5,005 bases of DNA from the NCBI GenBank assembly GCA_030432455.1, contig JAUIHC010000257.1, forward strand, positions 1 to 5,005, written 5' to 3'. The translations under genes were made by a program, and so were the position numbers. This document shows positions 1 through 5,005 of the stretch, one piece after another (within the stretch, counting starts at the first letter, position 1; the number at the start of each line of letters is the position of its first letter). The notes beneath the pieces are model-generated. The model worked only from the letters and a program-made list of their open reading frames with translations. It had not been told where the DNA came from and did no database searches. Source of the stretch: Phycisphaerae bacterium (GTDB lineage Bacteria > Planctomycetota > Phycisphaerae > Phycisphaerales > SM1A02).

Positions 1-284
1 GCACCGTGCGGGGACCGTCGATGTCGGCGTTCCCCGGCAAGGTGCACGTGCTCGGCGTGCAGGAGGTCGGCGGGGAGAAGGCGTTCGTGCTGGAGTACCT
101 GCAGTGCCGCCGCGCGGAACTGGTGCGTCAGCCGTTCTTCGCGAAGTTCGATCCGAACGCAACCTGGTTCGACGCTCTGGAACCGCTCACCGAGCGGGAC
201 GCGGCGTTCTTCCCAGGTCACTGGCCCGAACTCGACGGCGAGGTCGCGGGCACGGTGCCGCTCACCGTCGGCGTCGACGCCTGA
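1..284 (+). CDS. C-terminal fragment of a protein, possibly KamA-family radical SAM (lysine 2,3-aminomutase-like)
   Basis: The reading frame is open from the left edge to a TGA at 282-284, so the gene starts outside the window. A GTG at 6 and an ATG at 21 are in frame but are probably internal codons. Third codon positions are strongly G/C, as in the other genes here, which supports real coding. The fragment reads as a compact C-terminal domain: a beta-rich part with GKVHVLGVQEVGGEKAFVLE, then a basic stretch (RRAELVRQPFFAKFDP), then ATWFDALEPL and an acidic, aromatic tail. The pattern of 'GEKAFVLEYLQ ... PFFAKFDP.ATW..DL.P' recalls the C-terminal extension of some bacterial KamA-family radical SAM proteins. 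The radical SAM CxxxCxxC motif would lie upstream and cannot be seen, so the family call is a memory-based guess. The gene ends 25 bp from the convergent transporter gene. Confidence 0.4.
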   Translation, partial: TVRGPSMSAFPGKVHVLGVQEVGGEKAFVLEYLQCRRAELVRQPFFAKFDPNATWFDALEPLTERDAAFFPGHWPELDGEVAGTVPLTVGVDA

Positions 285-309
285 CCGCCGGGCGGCACGG
301 GCGTCGAGA

Positions 310-1956
310 TCAGTGTGCGCCGCTCGGGCTCGCCGGTCGCGGCTCGTGGTCGTCAACGCCGGCGCCGGCCTCGTCCTCGTCCGCCCCGGCGAGGGCATCC
401 GCGGTCGTTCCCGCGAGCCGGTGGACGCTCCAGACCGCGCGATCGAAGAACGCCGCCAGTTCCAGCAGTTCGGCCGCCCGCGGATTCGCACATTCCCCCG
501 CGAGCTCATCGCGGATCCGCTCGGTGAGCCCCCCTCGGTCGTCGGCGACCAGATGCAGGACCTGCCGCTCGCCCTCGTCCCACGAGCCCAGCAGCCCGAG
601 CAGGAAGTGGAGCCCCTCGACCATCGACCTCGCCACCGGCACCTCGCGGAGATGCTCGCGGTTCGTCATGGCGGTGGCGCGGACGACGAAGCCGTCCATG
701 CTCTCGAGGAGGTCCCCGAGACGCCGCTGATCGGCCTGCAGATCGAGCAGTGCCTCGCCCGAATCACCCCGCCGCATTCGGTCCGCGAGGAACGCGTCGA
801 TCTCGCTTGCGAGGGTCCGCAGTCCGGTCGCAACTCCTCGGCCACTTGCGAGATCGCGATCGGAATCCGCCGCCAACCCGTCCAGGAGCGATGGCAGGTG
901 CTCGATCAAACGCCGTTGCTCGCACCGGGCGAGATCGACCGCCACCAGCGGATCGTCCACCGAGTGGATCGAGATGTACTGCGGACTCGCGAGACTCTCC
1001 TCGACGGTCGCGGGCGACCAGCGTTCCAACCACCGCGGCGCCATCGGCGCGATCGCCAGGCCCACCCCCGTCACCAACGACTGCTGGAGCAGGAACGCCG
1101 AGGGCACCCGCCCGATCGATCCGAAGCCGTCGTCGTCGAGAAGTCCGGTCACGACCAGCGGCACGTCGAGGAACCGCTCGACCGACCACAGGACCGCGAG
1201 CACCATGCCCGCCACGACGTTGATGACCGCCTGAAAGATCACGATCCGGCGCGGAATGCCCCGCACTCCGCGGCCGAGCAGGAGACCGGAGATCCCCGCC
1301 CCGATCGCGGTGGCGTGCATCACCAGCAGCACCTGATCGTCGGTGAAGAGCCCCGCCCCGGCGAGTGTGGCCGCGATCAGGACGATCCCGGATGTGGACT
1401 GCACCACGATCCGGAAGAGGAGACCAAAGAGGAACGCCCCCGCCGCGCTGCCGGTCAGCAGCGACGAAACCAGGGGAAACCACGTCTGTTCCGGGAGCCG
1501 CGCCCCCGCATCCCGAAGGAGCACCAGTCCCAGGAAGACCGAACCAATGCCCGAGAGCACCACGAACGCGGGCTGGAGGGGGCGCACCATCGTCAGCCCG
1601 CCGAGCAGGCCGCCGACCCCGATCAGCAGGAACGCGAGGATCCGGGTGTCCAGGGACGCGATCCAGACCAGCAGCACGGTGCCGAGATTCGCAAACGACA
1701 CGACCACCAGGGCGCTGGCGACCGAGATCGCCCCCACCGCGACGAGTCCGGTCAGGATGAAGCTGACCACCGTCGCCGACTGCGTCAGGGCCCCGGAGAC
1801 CGCCCCCCAGAAGGCGGCGAAGAGCGGATGACGCACCAATCCCTGCAGAACCACCCGGATCCGGGGCGTGGCGAGTCCACGAAAGCCCGTCTTGACCGAG
1901 GTGAGACCCCCGAAGAAGAAAGCGAGCCCGGCGAGGATGAGCGAGACTTCGGTCAC
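310..1956 (-). CDS. Na+/phosphate cotransporter family protein (NptA/YjbB-like) with C-terminal PhoU-like domain
   Basis: This is a 548-residue integral membrane protein. Roughly residues 1-305 form about eight to ten hydrophobic segments. They include two inverted-repeat halves, each with the Gln-Ser signature of the family: GALTQSATVVS (about 55-65) and VVQSTSGIVLIA (about 184-195). In SLC34-type Na/Pi transporters this paired motif forms the substrate and sodium site. From about 320 (SLASPQYIS) to 520 the protein is soluble and helical, like the PhoU-like domain fused to bacterial members. The tail after 520 is acidic and low-complexity. Length fits the family (about 540-600). The likely role is sodium-coupled phosphate movement across the inner membrane; bacterial homologues are often linked to export or homeostasis, and substrate is not proven here. 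The start is GTG (CAC at 1954-1956). The only upstream in-frame options before the stop at 2014-2016 are rare codons, and this start gives the usual hydrophobic N-terminus. No Shine-Dalgarno sequence is visible. Both Gln-Ser motifs have fewer serines than the classic QSSS. Confidence 0.88.
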   Translation of the reverse strand: MTEVSLILAGLAFFFGGLTSVKTGFRGLATPRIRVVLQGLVRHPLFAAFWGAVSGALTQSATVVSFILTGLVAVGAISVASALVVVSFANLGTVLLVWIASLDTRILAFLLIGVGGLLGGLTMVRPLQPAFVVLSGIGSVFLGLVLLRDAGARLPEQTWFPLVSSLLTGSAAGAFLFGLLFRIVVQSTSGIVLIAATLAGAGLFTDDQVLLVMHATAIGAGISGLLLGRGVRGIPRRIVIFQAVINVVAGMVLAVLWSVERFLDVPLVVTGLLDDDGFGSIGRVPSAFLLQQSLVTGVGLAIAPMAPRWLERWSPATVEESLASPQYISIHSVDDPLVAVDLARCEQRRLIEHLPSLLDGLAADSDRDLASGRGVATGLRTLASEIDAFLADRMRRGDSGEALLDLQADQRRLGDLLESMDGFVVRATAMTNREHLREVPVARSMVEGLHFLLGLLGSWDEGERQVLHLVADDRGGLTERIRDELAGECANPRAAELLELAAFFDRAVWSVHRLAGTTADALAGADEDEAGAGVDDHEPRPASPSGAH

Positions 1957-1963
1957 GGCGACG

Positions 1964-1985
1964 CGGGGGACGACCGGGGGACGAC
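1964..1985. repeat. Perfect tandem duplication of an 11-bp unit
   Basis: The unit cgggggacgac occurs at 1964-1974 and again, with no gap, at 1975-1985. On the minus strand it lies 8-29 bases upstream of the GTG start of the Na/Pi transporter, in the place of a 5' leader or ribosome-binding region. It is G/C-rich and contains no Shine-Dalgarno motif when read in the gene's direction. It may be a simple slippage duplication, and no function can be assigned. Confidence 0.6.
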
Positions 1986-2031
1986 GATCGCCCGACTCCG
2001 GCAGAGAATCAATCTACGAAACCGACCGCGC

Positions 2032-2052
2032 GGCCCCGGCGACCCCGAGGCC
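2032..2052 (-). terminator. Possible stem-loop terminator after the S10 peptidase gene
   Basis: Read on the minus strand, GGCCTCGG pairs with CCGGGGCC (8 pairs, one of them G-U) around the 5-base loop GGTCG. It begins 40 bp after the TGA of the peptidase gene and lies 76 bp before the transporter start. No U-run follows directly; a short TTTCGT occurs about ten bases later. The position suits a terminator separating the two genes. In sequence this rich in G/C such a stem can also occur by chance. Confidence 0.35.
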
Positions 2053-2091
2053 TCTTCACCCGATCTTCACAAGCCGCACACCCGCCTGCAT

Positions 2092-3720
2092 TCAGCGGTC
2101 CGGGCACGCCCGGTCGTAGAACGCGCCGAGATCCGCGTCGAGGGCGACGCGGCTCTCGTCGTGGACATACATCATGTGACCGGCGGGGTAGTACCGCCGC
2201 TCGATGCGGTCGCGATCGGCGGGCTCGAGCTCGAGGTGGTCGAAGACCCAGTCGGCGGCCATCGGCGGCGTCGCCATGTCATACCAGCCGCCTGCGTGGA
2301 AGACCCGCAGATCGGGGTTCTGCACCATCGCCGACCGCAGGCTGCGGGCGACGTCCACGTAGCGGTTCTCCCAGCGCGAGTAGTCCCAGGGGTGCACGCG
2401 ACCGGTGAGGATCTCGTACGGCAGGTCGCTCCGGAAACCGAGCTCGCGACGCACATAGTCGTTGAGCGTCGCGGTGTACGGGCCCTGGATCGCCGACATG
2501 CTCGGGTCGTACTCGGGCGACTGGCCGGCGGCGCGGGCGTCACGTCCGACGAATCGGGAATCGAGTCGGCCGACGGTGGCGCGACGGTCGCGAAGAAGCT
2601 CCTTCTGGACGGGCCCGCCCCAGAGCCGCAGGTCCCAGTCCTCGATGAACGAGGGATCGAGCCCGGTCAGGGTGGACAGCCCCGCGACGACCGCCGCACG
2701 ATCATCGCCGGACAGGGCCGTGCCGCGGGCGAGCGCGGGCATGTAGACCTCCATCGCGAAGCGGCGTGACTCGTCGACGACCGATTCCATGGTCGGGAAG
2801 CGTTCTCGATCGACGACGCCGTGGTACCACCCGGTGGCGGCGTAGGTCGGGAGATAGAGGACGTCGGGCAGGATGTTGCTGCGATCGAACCGCACGGTGC
2901 CGAACTCGAGCACGCTTGAGACGAGGACCACGCCGTTGAGGAACATGCCGTGGCCGTCCTGCAGCTCGTCCGCGAGCCACGCGGCTCGCGTGGTGCCGTA
3001 GCTCTCGCCCGCGATGAACTTCGGCGACCCCCACCGCTCGTGCCGCGTGGTCCAGAGCCGGATGAACTCCGCCACCGCGCGACCGTCGCGCTCGAGACCG
3101 TGGTAGTCGTGATGGTTCACGCCGTCCATGGCCCGGCTGTAGCCGGTGGTGACCGGATCGATGAAGACGAGATCGCTGCGATCGAGCAGCGTGGCCTCGT
3201 TGTCGACCAGCCGCCACGGCGGCGGAAGCAGCTCGCCTGCGTCGCCCATCTCGACGCGACGCGGTCCCCAGGCGCCCAGATGCAGCCAGACGGAACTCGA
3301 CCCGGGGCCGCCGTTGAAGCAGAAGGTGACGGGTCGGTCCGAAGCGTCGGGCTCGGTCCAGCCGCCGTCGCCGTCGGGCACGAGGCGTTCGTATGAGGTG
3401 AAGAAGATGCGGGCCTCGACCGTGCCATCGGACTCCTTGAAGAGCGGCAGGGTGCCGGCGGTCGCGCGGTAGTGGATCGTCTCGCCGCCCTTGACGACCT
3501 CGTGCTCGGTGACGCTGTCGGCGTCGGGATAGAGGACGGGATCGATGCGATCGGCCGCGGCGGGGGCGTCGGATGCCGGGGCCGGGTCGAGGGCCGGGGC
3601 CGGCTCGTCCGCAGTCGCCGAGGCCGTGAGTGAGACCACCAGAAGCGGCACGGTGACCGGCGAGGTGAAGGCGACGATCAGGAACAGAGAGAGGACGACG
3701 TGTCGGATGACGTGCTGCAT
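2092..3720 (-). CDS. Exported serine carboxypeptidase-type peptidase, family S10
   Basis: This 542-residue alpha/beta-hydrolase shows every hallmark of peptidase family S10. The oxyanion-hole motif NGGPGSS is at 136-142, the nucleophile Ser240 is in GESYG, Asp481 is in GGWYDMATPP and His515 is in PAGHMMY. S10 enzymes remove C-terminal amino acids from peptides. The N-terminus is a signal peptide: basic QHVIRH, a long hydrophobic stretch to about 31, then Ala-Thr-Ala (35-37) as a probable signal peptidase I site. A Pro/Ala-rich linker follows to about 60, so the enzyme is expected in the periplasm or outside the cell. The start chosen is ATG at 3718-3720. An in-frame upstream start at 3783 would add 21 residues encoded largely by repeat DNA and place charged residues ahead of the signal peptide. 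No Shine-Dalgarno sequence precedes the ATG. The gene lies between two same-strand genes with gaps of 135 and 302 bp, so it is probably transcribed on its own. The exact substrate is unknown. Confidence 0.93.
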   Translation of the reverse strand: MQHVIRHVVLSLFLIVAFTSPVTVPLLVVSLTASATADEPAPALDPAPASDAPAAADRIDPVLYPDADSVTEHEVVKGGETIHYRATAGTLPLFKESDGTVEARIFFTSYERLVPDGDGGWTEPDASDRPVTFCFNGGPGSSSVWLHLGAWGPRRVEMGDAGELLPPPWRLVDNEATLLDRSDLVFIDPVTTGYSRAMDGVNHHDYHGLERDGRAVAEFIRLWTTRHERWGSPKFIAGESYGTTRAAWLADELQDGHGMFLNGVVLVSSVLEFGTVRFDRSNILPDVLYLPTYAATGWYHGVVDRERFPTMESVVDESRRFAMEVYMPALARGTALSGDDRAAVVAGLSTLTGLDPSFIEDWDLRLWGGPVQKELLRDRRATVGRLDSRFVGRDARAAGQSPEYDPSMSAIQGPYTATLNDYVRRELGFRSDLPYEILTGRVHPWDYSRWENRYVDVARSLRSAMVQNPDLRVFHAGGWYDMATPPMAADWVFDHLELEPADRDRIERRYYPAGHMMYVHDESRVALDADLGAFYDRACPDR

Positions 3721-3759
3721 GGCGGCGATCGTACCGCCCCCCGACCATGGGGATCGACA

Positions 3760-3811
3760 TCGAAAATTGTCGCCTGTCCCCATTTATGGCGGAGGCTGTC
3801 GCCCGTCCCCC
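3760..3811 (-). repeat. 52-bp intergenic repeat, copy 1
   Basis: This is identical over 52 bp to 3833-3884, with a start-to-start distance of 73 bp. Each copy holds two near-identical 14-mers 29 bp apart. On the minus strand these are GGGGACGGGCGACA (3797-3810) and GGGGACAGGCGACA (3768-3781), differing at one base. Between them lies the sequence around CCGCCATAAAT. Within the unit, ggcgg (3788-3792) can pair with tcgcc (3799-3803, one G-U) around a 6-base loop. An AATTTTCG block closes the unit on the peptidase side. Short intergenic repeats with a GGGGACAG-type core resemble REP-like elements seen, from memory, in several bacterial groups and sometimes near IS200-type (RAYT) transposases. 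No transposase is present in this window. Confidence 0.85.
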
Positions 3812-3832
3812 GTGGTCTGCTCCCATGGCCGG

Positions 3833-3884
3833 TCGAAAATTGTCGCCTGTCCCCATTTATGGCGGAGGCTGTCGCCCGTCCCCC
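3833..3884 (-). repeat. 52-bp intergenic repeat, copy 2
   Basis: This is an exact second copy of 3760-3811, in the same orientation and separated from it by a 21-bp unique spacer (3812-3832). It contains the same two 14-mer cores, at 3841-3854 and 3870-3883. Perfect identity in non-coding DNA implies recent duplication or continuing homogenisation. The flanks differ: the base before the unit is a in copy 1 and g in copy 2, and after it copy 2 has an extra c. Confidence 0.85.
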
Positions 3885-3890
3885 CTCGAG

Positions 3891-3910
3891 ATTGGTCGCC
3901 TGCCCCCATT
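3891..3910 (-). repeat. Degenerate further copy of the repeat core
   Basis: The sequence attggtcgcctgcccccatt resembles the attgtcgcctgtccccattt part of the two full repeats. It has one extra g and one t-to-c change within the core gtcgcctg(t/c)cccca. The rest of the unit is missing: where the full copies continue tatggcggaggc, this one reads cggctcctgg. It is the fifth core in the cluster, in the same orientation as the others. It is best read as a truncated or decayed copy. Confidence 0.6.
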
Positions 3911-3926
3911 CGGCTCCTGGAGACGA

Positions 3927-3958
3927 CACGACCCCGAGCCGGGTGGCTCGGGGTCGTG
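3927..3958 (-). terminator. Strong stem-loop, probable terminator of the lectin/dockerin gene
   Basis: A perfect 14-bp inverted repeat (cacgaccccgagcc at 3927-3940, ggctcggggtcgtg at 3945-3958) encloses the 4-base loop gggt. It lies 64 bp downstream of the TGA of the minus-strand gene at 4023. Nearly all pairs are G-C, so the hairpin should be very stable. No U-tract follows on either strand (minus strand continues TCGTCTCC), so it would be a non-canonical intrinsic terminator or an RNA 3'-end stabiliser. It also insulates the peptidase gene from upstream read-through. Confidence 0.75.
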
Positions 3959-4022
3959 GATGTGTCCTGCGTCGTGCGTGCGGGGTCTCCGGGCCAGTCT
4001 TGATGACCCGATCGATCAGCGA

Positions 4023-5005
4023 TCAGGGACACGCACCCCACTGCGTGAGCAGCACGCCGAGGTCCGGTCCGCCGACCGTGCCGTCGCCGTCGAGGTCCGC
4101 CTCGCAGCCCGCACACCCGCCCCACTGGGTCAGCATGAAGCCGAAGTCGCTGCCCCCGACGACCCCGTCGCCGTCGAAGTCGGCCGGACAGTCGTTCCCG
4201 CCACCATCCTCGAACTCGATGATGTACGCCCACATCGGGAAGTCCGCGGGCAGGTCGTTGAAGAGCGGCTGCGGTCCCTCGCCGTTGAGGCTGAAGAACT
4301 GGCCGACCGGTCCGTCGCCGCTCGGCTCCCCGGGATACCACGGGCTCTCGACCAGTGGCTCGCCGGTGATCCACTGCCAGGTGCCGCCGACATTCTCCAG
4401 ACCGACCAGCGGGCCGCGGTTGGCATCGAAGGTGTTCGCGGGCTGCTCCCAGAGTGACAGGAAGACACCGAGGTTGTCGAACACCCACAGGCGCTCGGCC
4501 TCGGTCTCCATGGTCACCAGATGTCCGCCCGCCTTCTCCGCGAGTTGGCGTGCGGTGTTCCAATCCACCTGCGGGTACGCGATGACCCCCTGATACCGGT
4601 GCCCGTTGCCGCCGTCGGCCGTCTCCCAGACGACGCCGTCGGCGATGCCGGGATCGCTCTCCCACTCCACGAGCACCTGACCGAAGTCGCTGTCGAAGCA
4701 GTCGTTCCACTCGCCGTTGGGATAGAACTCGCCGAAGTCCTCCGGCGCGGGGTTGTCGTTCGGCTCACCCGCCCGCCAGTTGGTCCAGTCGAGCGGCTCG
4801 CCGGTGGTCCATCCCCATCCCCCAGCGGGCTCGGGGCCGAAGGGATCCTGCACGAGGGCGAAGCCGCACCGCGCGTACGTTCCCGGCTCGCTCACCCGGA
4901 CGAAGTCGGTGATGAATGCCGTTTCCTCGGGACTTGTCGCGGAGGCGAGCGTGCCCCCCACCGCGGCGGCCGCGGCCTGGAGGTCGGCGTGCGTCGATCC
5001 CTCCG
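4023..5005 (-). CDS. Secreted protein with two C-type-lectin-like domains and a C-terminal dockerin-like EF-hand pair (5' end missing)
   Basis: The frame stays open to the right edge, giving 326 visible residues; the start and any signal peptide lie outside. A GTG at 4959-4961 is internal, because the codons before it (HADLQAAAAAVGGTLAS) continue a lectin-fold helix. Domain 1, about residues 1-115 of the fragment, is a C-type-lectin-like domain with GGTLASATSPEE, TGEPLDWTNW, the EPN motif of GEPNDN, GEWND and VEWE. Domain 2, about 130-266, repeats the fold (GHLVTMETEAE, WQWITGEPL) but has EPS for EPN and LFND for WND. After a Gly/Asn linker comes a dockerin-like module (4026-4190) with two EF-hand loops, DFDGDGVVGGSD and DLDGDGTVGGPD. 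Each has acids at positions 1, 3, 5 and 12 and is followed by a LTQWG helix end, with four cysteines framing the pair. This resembles the 'GC-type dockerin' tails of Phycisphaerae. Calcium-dependent binding of a glycan or surface partner is inferred. Confidence 0.85.
   Translation of the reverse strand, partial: EGSTHADLQAAAAAVGGTLASATSPEETAFITDFVRVSEPGTYARCGFALVQDPFGPEPAGGWGWTTGEPLDWTNWRAGEPNDNPAPEDFGEFYPNGEWNDCFDSDFGQVLVEWESDPGIADGVVWETADGGNGHRYQGVIAYPQVDWNTARQLAEKAGGHLVTMETEAERLWVFDNLGVFLSLWEQPANTFDANRGPLVGLENVGGTWQWITGEPLVESPWYPGEPSGDGPVGQFFSLNGEGPQPLFNDLPADFPMWAYIIEFEDGGGNDCPADFDGDGVVGGSDFGFMLTQWGGCAGCEADLDGDGTVGGPDLGVLLTQWGACP

Larger units (their letters stand above)
3721..4022. other. 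302-bp intergenic region with repeat cluster and hairpin
   Basis: This stretch separates the lectin-like gene (ending at 4023) from the peptidase gene (starting at 3720). From right to left it holds about 64 bases with nothing recognisable (3959-4022), a strong hairpin (3927-3958), a decayed repeat (3891-3910) and two identical 52-bp repeats (3833-3884 and 3760-3811). A 39-bp leader (3721-3759) directly precedes the peptidase ATG. The peptidase promoter must lie here, but no convincing -35/-10 pair is visible. A TACGAT on the minus strand (3728-3733) matches a -10 box at four of six positions but has no partner and sits too close to the ATG to trust. Short open frames crossing the repeats are repeat translations, not genes. 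Confidence 0.8.

Noticed and set aside
285..295. Small inverted repeat between the two convergent genes (ccgc-cgg-gcgg)
   Set aside because: A 4-bp stem with a 3-base loop and no U-run is within chance expectation at this base composition.
2011..2025. TAGATT on the minus strand as a -10 box for the transporter
   Set aside because: It matches four of six positions, but no -35 element is recognisable at 16-18 bp, so it cannot be told from chance.
313..2769. An 818-codon open frame on the plus strand, antisense to the transporter and part of the peptidase gene
   Set aside because: Its translation is rich in Arg, His, Asp, Glu and Pro with no recognisable fold, while both opposite-strand genes have clear family motifs. 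Long antisense frames are expected in DNA with such G/C-rich third positions.
3728..3733. TACGAT on the minus strand as a -10 box for the peptidase gene
   Set aside because: It has no -35 partner at proper spacing and lies only about 8 bases before the start codon.
3760..3884. Possible minimal CRISPR array (two 52-bp repeats with a 21-bp spacer)
   Set aside because: The repeat is too long and the spacer too short, there are only two full copies, each has internal direct repeats, and no cas gene is nearby.
3678..4003. Several short open frames crossing the repeats on both strands
   Set aside because: They are translations of the repeat DNA (recurring Lys-Trp-Gly-Gln-Ala-Thr or Ser-Pro-Val-Pro strings) with no start context and no independent domain.
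4959..4961. GTG as the start of the lectin/dockerin gene
   Set aside because: The frame stays open to the window edge and the residues before it continue the first lectin-like domain, so this codon is an internal valine.

Overview
The window is GC-rich with strongly G/C-biased third codon positions. It most likely comes from a planctomycete of the Phycisphaerae/Phycisphaerales type. The main reason is the rightmost gene, which ends in a paired EF-hand (dockerin-like) module with the Cys-Pro-Ala-Asp ... Trp-Gly-x-Cys pattern, typical of secreted proteins in that group. The near absence of Shine-Dalgarno sequences in front of the starts fits. This placement is an inference from protein style; no rRNA or marker gene is present.

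Layout, left to right. (1) Positions 1-284, plus strand: the last ~94 codons of a gene that starts outside the window, possibly a KamA-family (lysine 2,3-aminomutase-like) radical SAM protein. (2) Positions 310-1956, minus strand: a complete Na+/phosphate-cotransporter-family membrane protein with a C-terminal PhoU-like domain, convergent with gene 1 across a 25-bp gap. (3) Positions 1957-2091: a short gap with a modest hairpin and a tandem 11-bp duplication just before the transporter start. (4) Positions 2092-3720, minus strand: a complete exported serine carboxypeptidase-type enzyme (peptidase family S10) with all catalytic residues visible. (5) Positions 3721-4022: a 302-bp non-coding region with two identical 52-bp repeats, a decayed further repeat and a perfect 14-bp-stem hairpin that probably ends the rightmost gene's transcript. 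(6) Positions 4023-5005, minus strand: the 3' part of a secreted protein with two C-type-lectin-like domains and a dockerin-like EF-hand pair. Its start lies beyond the window.

The three minus-strand genes point the same way, but gaps of 135 and 302 bp and intervening hairpins argue against a tight operon. I see no common pathway. Two products are exported (peptidase, lectin-like protein) and one is an inner-membrane ion/phosphate transporter. The window looks mostly like ordinary chromosome. The least explained element is the repeat cluster with the core GGGGACAGGCGACA upstream of the peptidase gene. I found no convincing new multi-gene system.
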